DNA of 64,000 bases, taken from NCBI GenBank assembly GCA_023053545.1, contig JAKZAN010000006.1:5275001-5339000 (forward strand). Reading direction: 5' to 3'. Below the pieces are notes generated by a model. It was given only the letters and a program-made list of their open reading frames with translations, did not search any database and was not told the DNA's origin. A program made the translations under genes and the position numbers. Shown piece by piece: positions 1 through 11,090 of this stretch (the first letter of the stretch is position 1; each line of letters opens with the position of its first letter). The stretch comes from Lepidurus packardi (lineage: Eukaryota; Arthropoda; Branchiopoda; Notostraca; Triopsidae).

Positions 1-443
1 TCTTGTTTCAAGCCTTGTCCAAGACGAGACAAAGTTCGGACGAGTTTTGGCAGTATGTCCTGGTGGAGGAGCGAGGCCAACTACGTAGGATTATGACTGA
101 GGGGGAGATCGTGTACCAGACGCAGTCCCGATGGGCGACCACGGGCCGGTTTTGCGTGGAGCGATCCGGTAAAGCGATGATGGGAAGTTCCAGCTCGGAG
201 ACGGTTCTGAAGAAGTTGGCCATCTTCCGAGCGACGTCACTGTTCGGCAAGAAGCTAAAGAACGTACCTAAAGTGCAAGTCAAAGAGATGCATAGTGATC
301 CAGGGTTCATAGGGTCGTCGCACGCCGGTGTACGAGCCAAGGGTACTTCGTTATTGACTGAGCAGTCCCGAGCTCAATCCGAGCTTCAACTCAATCAGGA
401 CAAGTCAAGTGTGTTTTTACGCAGACTCAAATTTCTTCGGTAG
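1..443 (+). CDS. 3' end of an unrecognised protein gene (partial)
   Basis: An open frame enters from the left edge and stops at 443, giving about 146 residues. It is probably the last exon, or part of it, of a gene that begins outside the window. The peptide is hydrophilic and basic, rich in Ser, Lys, Arg and Gln, with no signal peptide, membrane segment or motif I recognise. The antisense frame is also open for 110 codons, so coding status is not certain. An AATAAA at 1080-1085 would give a 3' UTR of about 640 bases. No function is proposed. Confidence 0.45.
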   Translation, partial: LFQALSKTRQSSDEFWQYVLVEERGQLRRIMTEGEIVYQTQSRWATTGRFCVERSGKAMMGSSSSETVLKKLAIFRATSLFGKKLKNVPKVQVKEMHSDPGFIGSSHAGVRAKGTSLLTEQSRAQSELQLNQDKSSVFLRRLKFLR

Positions 444-1352
444 ACCATTTTGTAAACAAGATGAACGTTGACCATCGTTCTATTAAACGAGTTTTAAAAT
501 AATTACGGTAGCTTGTGTTTGTTTGTGCGAGCCCAGAGTCTGATTCCTCAAATATATTTTTCACTATAAAACCATCTGGCTTCCTGATGATCGAAAATTG
601 ATTAATCGATTTTTAGGGAAAGTCGATTTTCGATACTTAACCAAATACGCTGACAGTAAAGTTGGAGAAGTAACCCTGAATCGTTACACGTAGGTGTTAC
701 CCAATTTAACCTTCAAACAAATTTGCTAATTTGAAAAGTATTCTTTATGCACAAGTCAGACCGCTGACTTGCACCTTTAGAGTATCGCTTGAAGGCTGCT
801 TTTTGCACAGTCAGCTGTCAGTTCCAGCATAACAAAAAAGAAAGGCTATAGAAGTATCCCTCACCACTGTTGGACTGATCCAAACCAAGGATTCTGGAGA
901 TAAGTATCGGCAGTGCCATCGACGGTGTCCAATATCCCTATGGCGTAAGTCACGCCATCCTTGGTGTTGTTAGGTGATATTCTGTCTCCCGCTTTTGAGT
1001 AATATCAGTCTTTTGCATGTTATTTAAATTAAGGATGTTAAGGATGATTTGAAAATGTATATTGTATATGTGAGCTTTCAATAAAACAATTTAAATCAAA
1101 CATACGGCCTTGTCATTATTTTGAATGATTTTGACTCGTAAGCAAAAATTAAGTAAAGATTTTGTATTACACTTTAAAATACATACAAAGAAATATATCA
1201 TCACGAAAACTTGTAGGGAGCACAGGGTATGGCTATTGGCGAACAGTAATATTTTTACAAACCGAACAAAAGATGGATGCTACCCTCATACTGTATACAC
1301 TGGCTCAGTCCATAGTTGTATTTATAGGTGTTTCAACGACGATTATATATAA
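444..1352 (+). other. Putative 3' UTR and flank of the left-edge gene
   Basis: AT-rich sequence without convincing coding potential. It contains a canonical AATAAA at 1080-1085, consistent with the transcript of the left-edge gene ending near 1100. Nothing else is recognised. Confidence 0.35.
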
Positions 1353-1424
1353 GCCCATGACCGCGTGGATAACACGCACGACTGGGGACCCAAAGGTCCT
1401 CGGTTCGATTCCCGGTCGAGGCAC
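1353..1424 (+). repeat. tRNA-like (Arg-type) SINE head
   Basis: The segment resembles a tRNA gene: GACCGCGTGGATAACACG near 1359-1376 matches a tRNA-Arg-like A box, and GGTTCGATTCC at 1402-1412 is a perfect B box. The T arm pairs with one mismatch. The 3' acceptor TCGAGGCA does not pair fully with the 5' side, where only about 3 bp match, so this is not a functional tRNA. It looks like the pol III promoter head of a SINE, and its body would be the fold-back sequence immediately downstream. Confidence 0.55.
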
Positions 1425-1427
1425 TTT

Positions 1428-1597
1428 ATTTCGTCGAAAAAACGAAATATTAAAGGGCTCCCTTTCCCTGTACCATATTGCCTTCCCGGTTCCTATTCCC
1501 ATATTCGAAATTGTGATGCTTCGGCATCACGAGCTCGAATATCGGGGATAGGAAACCGAGCAGGGGCGTTGGGAACAGGGGAAAGGGGCGAGGCTCT
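1428..1597 (+). repeat. Fold-back hairpin body behind the tRNA-like head
   Basis: A short hairpin at 1428-1450 (TATTTCGT/ACGAAATA) is followed by a much longer one. Its outer arms are at about 1455-1471 and 1575-1596, its middle arms GGTTCCTAT (1488) and ATAGGAAACC (to 1557), and its apex GTGATGC-TTCG-GCATCAC at 1513-1530. Transcribed, this would give a nearly continuous stem of more than 40 bp capped by a UUCG tetraloop. It is probably the body of a SINE or fold-back element. No open frame of interest is present. Confidence 0.6.
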
Positions 1598-2561
1598 CAA
1601 TTTTTGACGATTTTTCAAGGGGACCCCCTTGATACAGCATTATTCCTTATGGAGAAAAGCCCAGAAAAAGCTTTCCCAGACCGAAAAGGAGCCACGCCCA
1701 CTTTTTTCGCAATCCACCAATAGGATTCGTCCTTTTCGCGGAGGCCACACCCCTTTAGGCGGATTTTTTGAAAAATTACCGAAAAATTTCCCCCAAATTT
1801 CGCTTTTTATTAAAAAAATTCCAAATGTAAACAAAAGAGACATTTTTGGAAACTAGATTTTACTGGGAATCTTTGAGGGTACAATAAATAAGCAAATAAG
1901 GAATTCCGAGGGAAGCAAAACATCTCATTTGCATAATTTTATAATCTAATTTTTGGAACCAAGAAAAGTCACAGAAGAAAAATTCCAACAGATTTAGAAA
2001 ACCGAGCAGTATTTGGGAGTGACGAATTTGACATGAAATGCAAAAAATAGAGACAAAGACAATTCCATTCAATGCAAAAAATAGAGACAAAGACAATCCC
2101 ATGCAATTCTCAAAATTAAAACGGAGCACTTGTTTACAAACTACAGACCAAAACAACGTTTAGTCCCTGGGCCCGAAAAGAGATGGCGCTGGTATCAAAC
2201 TGGCTTCAGTTCTCGGCTCCACAGTAGATGCTCCTTCTCCAAACTTGTCGACTTTTGCCAATTTTCAGTCTTCTTTTTCCCATACTTTCGGGTTCTAAGA
2301 TCCGCCTTGTATTGTATTGCTTGAGACCTCCCATCATGAACATACAATGTACAGGACCCGTTTTGATCCTCTTCAACAGAGAGGAAAGGGCATCTGTGTG
2401 TGTGAGCGAGAGTATGTAAGATGATTTCTGCATAGCTTGGCCCCAGTTTGGGTTCGACGGTCGGCGGGAGAACATGTGAAGAGCGCCAAGTTAGTGGCGA
2501 CTACTTCTAACAGTATCTACTCTCTTGCTAGTAATATCTGAAATTAAAAGTCAAGTCAGCC
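1598..2561. other. Intergenic, 5' flank of the Ig-domain gene
   Basis: No supportable gene. It contains one short direct duplication: about 33 bases around GCAAAAAATAGAGACAAAGA occur twice between 2038 and 2103. The promoter and 5' UTR of the Ig gene starting at 2562 should lie here, but I see no clear TATA box. Confidence 0.4.
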
Positions 2562-5500
2562 ATGGACCTACTCGGACTACAACTCCTCTTTCTAACTGGT
2601 AAGTGGTTGGTGTTAATTTTTTTATTTATTTTTTTAATGTACGTACCATGGCACTGGTTGCAGTCACATTTGGTGAGGTGAGGGTCGCTCGTGCGTTTCG
2701 ACTCCCTTTTCGTACGATAGTCATCAGCAAACGTCGAGTTGTTATGCAAATGAACAAGGAAAAAAACACAATAGATTGGAAGCTCTCTTAAGCTAGTTTT
2801 TTTTTTCGCCCCGAAAACTTGGCTCTTGCAAACGACCTCGGCACATGTGCGAATGTCGGCTTGCAGCTACTAAATATTTCAAGTCTCTCTACTCAACATT
2901 CCCAACCGACCTAACCTAACGTAACGGGTGCGCTCGAGTCTCTCAAACCCCGAAAACTCATCCGCCCAAGCCACTTGAAGCAGTCCCATTAGCTATTACA
3001 TTTGGATAAGTTTTAATTAGCTCGTTTGACGAGTGGCGATGGACACAAGATAAAAATGGGTTAGCTAGTTAGTTTTTTTTAACTCGAGTTTTTTTTTAGC
3101 TAAAAGGAAAATAACTCGTATACATATGTAATGTCTGCCCGAGTGCAATTTAATGGGAGTTCAAGGAGTTCAGCAGCTACAAAAAATATTGCCTGTTTTT
3201 ATGACTCAAACGGGAGGGGGAATCTTGTCTCTGTCAAGCTCGAGTTAGGAAATACCCGAGATATGATGGATGGATGGGTTGCATAGTCTATTTTATTCTA
3301 AGAAGGATAGATTTGGTTCCAGTTTTTTGCGAACAGCCGTTCAGGAGTTACTTTGGGTCAGAGCACGTGACGTCATGGACGTAGCGTGCCGGGGCTTTAC
3401 GGCGCTTGGCTCATTTTTAAGTAATACAGCCATACCTCGTAAAATAGCGTGTAAAAATGATAATCAGATTTCAATAAAGACGAATTTGGTATGCTATAGC
3501 GAAAGAAAATAGACCTTCGTAGCATCCAAAGACGATAAGGGCGATTTTTTTATGCTTCAGTACTAAAAACTAGACCTTAGTAGCATCCAAAGACGATAAG
3601 GGCGACTTTCCTATGCTTAGGTACTAGAAACTAGACTTTAGTGACATCCCACTGCAATAAGAGCTTTTGTCTTATCTTCAAATGGAGAAAATTAGACCTC
3701 GTTACTCAGGTTACTGTTTGCTTCCCTAATTTCGTTCTTCAATAGCTTAACTACTTCTCCACGCATGACAGCCATACCTCGAAATTCGTAAAATAGGGTG
3801 CAAAAAAGATCAGCTCCCACTAAAGATGAATTTGGTATGCTACAGCGAGAGAAAATAGACCTTAGTAGCATCCAAAGACGATAAGGGCGATTTTCCTATG
3901 CTTAAGTACGATAAACTAGACCTTAGTAGCCTCCCACTGCAATAAGGTCTCTTTTCCTATCTTCAAATGAACAAAACTGAACCTTATTATCTTGTCACTG
4001 TTTTCTTCCCAAGTTTCTCTCTTCAATAGCTTAATTACTTTTCCACGCATGATGGAAAGAAAACATCCATAGAAACTAGACTTTCCGCTTTGTTTGTTTT
4101 TAACATAAAGTCGCTTTTTGGGTGGCTATTGCCCTTTAACCTAAAACTAAAAATTCTTTCAGTCAAGAATAGCATACTTACGCAACTTTGGGGAATGGGA
4201 TGAAACTTGTCCAACGTCTAGCTTAAAAAAAAAAATTAAAAAAAATCACAGGCTCCTGTTATATGGAATCCATACTTGATACGACGCTGACACCCGGTTT
4301 GATGGAGTGTATACTGTATATAGACTATAAGCTAACAACTACATCCACCCCTGGTACCCCTGGTTTAGGGTTCGGATGGATGAACCCATGAACCCCCCCC
4401 TCTTTCTCTCTAAAAGGATGAATTCTTTTCGCTTTCACATGCAAATGGTGTGCCAATAGAACCTTCACAACAGTCCGTGTCCCAGTCTGATTGACAAAAC
4501 TACTGAAAAAAAAAGGTTTTTGGGGCGTTGTGGGAACTCTCAGTCTCAGATGCGATATGGTGGCATTTCAAACTTAAGTACTGTACATGTTTGTGTGTGC
4601 ACGAATTGGAATTTGATATTCCAGGTAAAGGGCCTCTAAAATACGTCAAAAAATATAAAAAAGGACACATTTATCCATTCCCCCCTTATGTTAAGGGTGG
4701 GAATGGATAAATGGCCTTCCCTTTTGTATTCCCAATGAGATTTATTATACTTTGTATAGGATGTCATGGTGACACCGAATTTGTGTTGGCAGTTGGCACC
4801 CACTCCCTCTTTTTTCCACAGTAGAAATACGTATTGTTAGGCATAGTTGGGCCGAAATCTGCTTTAAAAGAGAAAAATAAAAAAGGTTATATTAGAGCTC
4901 CTTTTAACCCCCATACAATAAATATCCGCTTAAGACTCCCTTAAACTCTTACGAATGAAAACCCTGAAGGATGAGGAAGTTGGGGAACACTTGATTAATG
5001 ATACGTAAGGGAAATATGCAGATTCGGAAGTCTTTTTTTCTGGCTGTTTCTTTAGGGGGGATGATAGATCCTATGAATCATCTGTTAGGAAAGCTGACTA
5101 CCATTTCCGCTCGACTCACTCCAAACCACGATTAAACTGACATGACATTTTCCATTTTGGGACTTACTCGTTTTTTTTTTTAAATTTATTTTAACTTTTT
5201 GGGTGAGTGCGTGAAAGGAAATTGAGAAGGCATTTGGCAACGTAAACCGCATTCTAACCAGCACTAACACTGTACGCGATGGCCATCACCAAGGCCGTCT
5301 GCGAGCCATATATGGACTTGAGCTAGTCAAATAATAATAACAAAATTCTAACCGCCAGACAAGAACAAGGACGTATTTTTTATATTTTTTTTGCAGAATG
5401 TCAACTTGATGCCAAAAAATAAAAAAAAATAGATATGAAGAAAGCACAGCTTTAGGATTTGAACCGTGTTTGGGAAAAGAGATTCTATTCTACAGTATCT

Positions 5501-8500
5501 TAATCCGCTCGCCAGCAGATTTTTTTTTTTTTTTTTTTTTTTATTAAAAGCTCAGGCGTGAGCTAATGCTCGTTGCCGTTTCTGTACAAGTTTTCACTAG
5601 ATTTCATATAATTGTTTAAATTATCATTCGTACAATTAGAAGTACATGATTCAGTTGGCAGTACATGAAGTACATGATTCAGTTTTGAAGATTATCCTAT
5701 GAGAAGAACATTAGTTATAGTTATAGCCAGCAGATTTCCAATGCCAAAAAGTTGTGGAGGTTCTTTGACCAAATAGGGCAAGACTTTAGCTTTTAGCTTA
5801 TGGCTTCGTAGTGTTAAAACCTGACCTCAATGTTATGCTGTTAAAGTGTTGGAGGGGCTGGTTGTATGGCGTGACCAATGCTTTGATGTATTGGAGGGGC
5901 TTCGAGGACGCCAGGAGTCGTTACACAAGTAGTGTTAGTGAGAACAATTTATATGGAAAACGCAAAGGTTTTGCTCTCCCCCTTTTGGCATTACCACCCG
6001 ATAAGGCCAGAAAGGCGTGAAAAAAGAATGTAAAGTACGGCCTAGAACATAAAGAGAAAGAAAATATGGGGTGAAACTATGCTAGCACTGTTGTGCTCCA
6101 TGGTAAACTATTGTACACTATCGTACGCTATTGTAAATCTTAAGAAGCATCGTCTCTGGAAATCTTAATCTTACCATACGCTCCAGAGGTGACCAGAATT
6201 CTTAGAGCCATCGTTGGGATATGAACCATCCATTGTAGGGTGGTAAGATGGTGTAGATGGTTCCTTATCGTTCCCCAAGTCGGGTGACAAATCGTCATAT
6301 GCAGATTTGGAACACCATAGGAGGCAGAGGAAGGAGGCATTGAAGGCAATTACTTCTTGTCACGTCCAAGCCGGCATTCTTGATACCAGAATCTTGCCTG
6401 TTTAAGATTAGAGCGTTAGAATCGAGTATTAGTAGGAGAGAACCTGTGTTTGGTTGGGAAGGTGTTATATGTGATAAAACTTCTTCCAGAGGTGTTATAT
6501 TAGATGCTGGCACAGTACGCTTCCCAGGCAAACCAACTTGGGTATTCATAGTTTCTCGAAACAAAGCTAAGAATCATGCAGATTTCCTTATGCTAATTAT
6601 GTTCTGCCTATTGGGTTTGTCTAGTTAGGGTTTCTATAGTTATCGAGCATTGTACTCTATTGCATTGTTCAAGTTACCTTACCTCCTGTGATGAGTTCCG
6701 GGATCATAACATGAGCCTGAAAGTTACGCCATCTAGGAAGGTTTATAGCAATCAAGTATCCCTAACAAAGAAATTAAGTTCTCAATTATTTGTTAGAAGG
6801 TTTACTCGGTTGTTATCGATTATTACGCAGTTATTTGCCTTTACAGGGAAATGAATAAATGGGCAAAAAAAAAGTGAAAAACTCTAAAGGTAATAAGGTC
6901 AAATTTTGTCCACTTGAAGGTAGGAAAATCGCCCTTATTTTAGTGCGAAGCTATTAAGGTCTGGTTTTCCGTACTTGAACATAGGACAATCGCCCTTATG
7001 GTCTTTGAATGTTACAGCTAGGGTGCGTAAACGTTAGGAATACGAGCAAAGGAAGCTAATGCTTTCTATGATAGGCTAATGTCACAACTCCATTGTGTCG
7101 TTTAACGTTGGTAGTAAATTTCAAATTACTTCCTTAATTGCGGTAGAGGGTTTCTAGACATAGGACAAGAATAAAGATTCTTTAACTGTCCTGGAAGGGC
7201 TGGAATGTCGAAAACCGTTAACAACTTCTATGGTAGCTAAGGCTTGAGTTAAGGCTTTGGTTTTGCTAGACAAGGCAATTGGGGGAATTTGCACTAAATT
7301 AGGTAACTAGCTTACTTGTTTTTCTGTGTGCAGACAAGGAGGCCCCATAACTCTTCGAGTTAGAGGCAATTCTCTGCGTCCTTCATTGAAGCTTCACCCT
7401 TCTTTTCTTCCTACAGCTATGTTTCGCGTGTCCTTTTTTTACTATATAAAGAAAACCAAGTTAGTAATGTTTGCAAGGGGAATTTTGACCACAAATCTCT
7501 CGGAGGATTGGAGGGTAAGGGGGGGGGGGGGGGACCACCCTTCTAGCCTGAACTATAACATCCTCATGCCAACTGCTAACTTGGCATCTGACGTGAAGGA
7601 TGAGGCGGCGAAAACAGCCCCCTTTGTAAGAGGAATATATATATTCAGCCCTCATCGATGGAGTAGGCTGACCTCTTGACACTTAAGACTCGGTTCGAAA
7701 CCTCTTGTGAGCGATTATTCCCTTTAAAGCAGGCCCCCACTTAAAAGGTCCTTAACGTCCTTACCGTCTTTTCCAAAATCTTTTGCCTCTACCATTTTCA
7801 TAAAATATGGGAGGGCTCGTGATATAAAGACGTTAAGCTTACAAGGTTAGATTTCTCATTAAATTGCAAATTTAACCTCATTAATAATTTTCTTTTTTTG
7901 GGGCGGGGGCGGGGTTTCGTCAGGTTGTGCTAGCCTAGGTATTTCCTCATCTGCATCCACAGCGTCCTCCTCCCAAATCCTCCACGTCAGCTTAGGCGGA
8001 GTAGTGCGTTTGCATTGCGACATGGGATTATTTGCCGGGAATGATGACAAGGACAGCGCAGCTCATAACATGCCCGTTATTTGGCAACGCTGGGACATGG
8101 AAGGTACAGGATTTTTTTTTTAAAAAAAATCGCGTGTCGGGAAACTGTAAACTGATGATGCATGTGTACTCATTGGGCATTCATTTTTTTGTCTAATAAT
8201 CGTTTGGATGTTATCGTTTAGATGCCGATAACAGTGTCCTCATCTCCCATGGAGAGGCGCTGATGTTAGATGATCCTCGTTTAACTCTTTCCCACGGAGC
8301 TTCCAATCTCACCGTAAGATCTTTATTTTATTTATATATTTTATTTTATTATATTTATTTTACTTTATATGTATTTTATTTTACTTATATTTATCCGTGA
8401 TCCCTAAAGTAAAGAAGGCTCAAAACTATCCCAAAGTTGCGTTGAGGGTTTAAGGCTTCCATATCCCTCTGCTTATTGACGCGAACCACAGATGGCTCTC

Positions 8501-9067
8501 GCGTTTGTTATGATTTAGACAAAGCCTTACCTCGAAATTCGTGAAGTAGCGTGTAAAAAGGATACTCAGATTTCAATCAAGGCGAATTCGGTCCTATGAA
8601 AAGAAGATTTGTAAATTGTGCATGTTTAACTGTCAAGGCATTGTTTGCATGAAATGAGTGTTTTTTTCTCAAAAAGTTGTAACCAAATGCCCTATGGTAA
8701 CCGCCTGTACCGAGCTAAGGTATACGGGAACCTTAACAACGTAAACAGCACACACTGCAAGAGTCTGTTTTGTGTTTATTTGCAGATTGAAGACGCTCAG
8801 CTAAGTGATTCAGGTACTTATCAATGCATGCTTGCTTCGGATAGCGATGAAATAGCCAGTCCGTATATTGAGGTAATATATAAACCCTTAAAAAACAATC
8901 AATATCTTTCATCAAAATGTTTACACAGTAATTAAACTAATTACCTGTGATGATCTTGATAGGTGATTGTGGAATCCCATGCAGAGCAGATGTCGAGTAG
9001 TACTTCGACCGTCATTTCGTCCAGCTTTACGCTCCTGGTGCTTTACGCAGCTTTATTACTGCGATGA
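2562..9067 (+). CDS. Small single-Ig-domain secreted or GPI-anchored protein
   Basis: Five-exon model: 2562-2598, 7996-8103, 8222-8313, 8786-8872, 8963-9067 (142 aa). All joins are GT-AG and phase-consistent. Exon 1 encodes a signal peptide (MDLLGLQLLFLTG). The Ig fold shows the B-strand Cys20, core Trp42 and the F-strand motif DSGTYQC (Cys93), typical of V- or I-set domains in arthropod adhesion proteins such as the DPR and lachesin families. The C-terminus is Ser/Thr-rich, then hydrophobic (FTLLVLYAALLL), and ends at Arg142 without a cytoplasmic tail, which suggests GPI anchoring (inference). The A strand is missing between signal peptide and Cys20. Because intron 1 is phase 1 and 5.4 kb long, an unseen phase 1-1 exon may lie in it. 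The ligand is unknown; a cell-surface recognition role is likely. Confidence 0.72.
3427..4110 (+). repeat. Degenerate dispersed/tandem repeat in Ig-gene intron 1
   Basis: Two motifs recur. One begins CAGCCATACCTCG (3427, 3768, and again near 8521 as GCCTTACCTCGAAATTCGT). The other is TAGACCTTAGTAGCATCCAA followed by AGACGATAAGGGCGATTTTCCTATGC (about 3510, 3570, 3856, 3917). Inverted versions (CGCCCTTAT, GGTCTTTGAATG) occur near 6925-7010. The pattern suggests old multi-copy insertions of one element with internal duplication. Confidence 0.6.
4668..4713. repeat. Inverted repeat hairpin
   Basis: CATTTATCCATTCC at 4668-4681 is the exact reverse complement of GGAATGGATAAATG at 4700-4713. The stem extends inward with CCTTA/TAAGG after a small mismatch, leaving a few-base loop. 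It lies in intron 1 of the Ig gene, with no known function. Confidence 0.75.
5452..5515 (-). repeat. tRNA-like SINE remnant
   Basis: On the minus strand the sequence GGCGAGCGGATTAAG, followed about 35 bases later by CGGTTCAAATCC, resembles the A and B boxes of a Leu/Ser-type tRNA. Flanking stems do not pair well, so this is more likely a decayed tRNA-derived SINE than a tRNA gene. A younger poly(A)-tailed retroposon has inserted next to it at 5523. Confidence 0.35.
5523..5725 (-). mobile_element. Short poly(A)-tailed retroposon, longest copy, with TSD
   Basis: The insert is flanked by direct repeats GCCAGCAGATTT (about 5511-5522 and 5726-5737), a target-site duplication. On the minus strand it ends in a long oligo(A) run preceded by GGCAACGAGC and the hairpin GCTCA-CGCC-TGAGC. 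The same GGCAACGAGC 3' end is seen in the inserts at 21011-21088 and 23704-23758, so these are members of one LINE-mobilised family. No protein is encoded. Confidence 0.75.
5738..7995. other. Rest of Ig-gene intron 1
   Basis: No supportable exon was found, although a missing Ig A-strand exon could be here. Inverted copies of the CGCCCTTAT repeat occur at 6925-7010, a G-run near 7520, and a tRNA-B-box-like GGTTCGAAACC near 7693. Confidence 0.35.
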
Positions 9068-9944
9068 CAGATATTTGTTTTTGGAAACAAATCAGATGAA
9101 GGAAAACTTCCCAAGTGCCAATGACTGTTTTTTTTTTTAATTATTATTATTATGTTGAACGATATAAATTGTATCCTTCTTGTACATGCCAACGCCATAC
9201 ATAAAAAACTTACCTTTTCTATCCGTATTTAAGAAGCCTTGTTCTTGGCCAAATATTTACCTAGACAGCTTGATAACAAAAACCACGCTGTCTGAAGAGG
9301 AGGTCCAGAAAAAGAAAGGACAAGGCAAGTTTTATATATAGAGTGCAGCGGTAAGCGTTTTCTCGAGAGCGAAAAGGAGATTTCTTATTTCTTTTTAGTA
9401 TAAAGAAAACGCTTGGCATGTTTTCTTCATTTGCATTGCCGTACATAGCTTCCCCGGAGGTTGCGGTGACGTTTTGTTTGTTTACCCGAATGTAAAGGAA
9501 GATAGATGCGGTTTGGAACCTCAAATAGGCGGTTCGCTAAAACGGTTCCAGTTACTTGCCAAAGCCGAAGGCTTAAACACATGCGATTGATGGGTCTTAG
9601 ACAGTAAGAGATAACAATGCTTCAACCAAACGGTAAAACCCAAGGGAAGAACGGCAGTATTCCAAAAACAAGCATGTTCGTCTCATCTCAAGAAAGAACC
9701 CGAGCGGTACAGCTGCATACTGACGCCGCTTTAGAAAAATAAACTTGGTTAACTCAACAAGCTATCGAAAAAGTTTGGATTCTTACTATCGGTAAAGTCT
9801 TACTGTCATTCTATTCCTATTTTTCGAACCCTCAATAATACAAGGCCACTAAAAAAGACCTAACGGTCAAAATTGAAACTTTTTTTTAACGTAAACTAAC
9901 CAAAAATGCCCTGGAACCAAACCAAGGTTCTGGTATGGTTTGCC
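9068..9944. other. 3' flank of the Ig gene
   Basis: AT-rich non-coding sequence. No canonical AATAAA stands out and no gene is recognised. Confidence 0.35.
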
Positions 9945-10014
9945 GCGGATTCAGCCATGTTAGGGGTGGTGTCTAGCTATCACTAAGGCCCTCCCCTAAC
10001 ATGTCTGAATCCGC
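9945..10014. repeat. 22-bp inverted repeat upstream of the first MADF gene
   Basis: Arms at 9945-9966 (GCGGATTCAG..ATGTTAGGGG) and 9993-10014 (CCCCTAACATG.CTGAATCCGC) pair with one mismatch across a 26-base spacer. It lies about 100 bases upstream of the MADF start codon and could be a remnant of an inverted-repeat transposon or a hairpin in the 5' region. It is absent from the second gene copy. Confidence 0.7.
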
Positions 10015-10113
10015 TTTTAGGCATTGGCTGCTTTTAGTCATAAACAAGAAAGGGTCGGCTAGCCAGGGCTTTGTTTTCGTTTGGGATATATTCCGATTCG
10101 ATTTATTGAAATT

Positions 10114-11090
10114 ATGAGCAATGTGGATGGCTCTGAAGTTGTGGATAACTTTGAAGCTAATTTGATTGAACTAGTGAAGTACTCTGATTTCTTGTACGAC
10201 AGGCAATCTCAATATTACCGAGATCCGGTTAAATTTGAAAATGCATGGAATGATATAGGGAATGTTTTAAACGTTTCAGGTAATTCTACTTTGTGAGTAT
10301 CCCCTTAATTTATTTAGTTCTTATTTTGTCTTCGTTAAACATTAGTGACTCTACAGTCTACATTCTCGCTTTTCTAACTCTAATTTTCTAACTCTAATTT
10401 TTCAGCCGACAAAGCGAAGCGACGTTGGATAACCTTGCGGCAGAAGTTTGCACGAGACTTTAAGAAAAACGCGTTAGCTGAGAAAAATGGATCCGAAGCT
10501 AGATCCTCATGGCCCCATTTCAAAAGTATGGAATGGCTAGCAGACCATATACACCACAGGAGAAAACCTCAAGTGGATGAAGAACATTCAGAAGAATCGG
10601 CTAATGGCGAAGAAGAAGAATATTCCATTTCCTGGGAGTCAGAAGTAACTATTTTCCCGAAAAAGTGGAAGAGAAAGACTAAAACATCCTCTTCTCTCTC
10701 CCATAGGTCAAGGAAAGAACCACAAGTGCGCAAAATGCAGAACCTGCCCCAGATTTCACTGCATCGGCTATGTATGGCACACTGGACCCTTTAGATACTT
10801 CCAGCCCCGCTCCTTCTAATAGCAGCAACGTATCAAGGAAACATAGCCGCTCGAAAACGAAGCGAAGTCAAGTTAGCGTCATCTCCCATAGTCTTTGTAA
10901 AGTCTCACGACCTAGTATTGAATCGCCAGCTTCATTTCCAGCTGCTGAAGATGATATTTCCGTGTTTATCAAGTACCTTGATATGAATTTCCGCGCCTTG
11001 CCCCGGGAATGCTATTTGAAGCTGGAGTTTGGTATCCAGAACCTACTCCATCAAGCAAAAGTGGAGGCTTTGCAAGGTTTAGCAGACTAG
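10114..11090 (+). CDS. MADF-BESS domain protein, copy 1
   Basis: Three exons, 10114-10279, 10406-10644, 10707-11090 (262 aa). The N-terminal MADF domain (residues about 12-100) is a SANT/Myb-like DNA-binding module, with LIELVKYSDFLYDR, the AWNDIG helix and KAKRRWITLRQKFARDF across the first splice (phase 1). A 62-base micro-intron with a pyrimidine tract (10645-10706, phase 0) joins this to a Ser/Arg-rich linker. The C-terminus (DDISVFIKYL..ALPRECYLKLEFGIQNLL) resembles a BESS protein-interaction motif. Family members act as nuclear transcriptional regulators or chromatin-associated factors. Reading straight through the micro-intron puts the domains in different frames; the paralogue at 15729 confirms the intron, because read-through there hits a stop. 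Confidence 0.8.

Noticed and set aside
1353..1424. Functional tRNA-Arg gene
   Set aside because: The acceptor stem does not pair and the D arm is shortened. Only the pol III boxes are preserved, so it is a SINE-type remnant.
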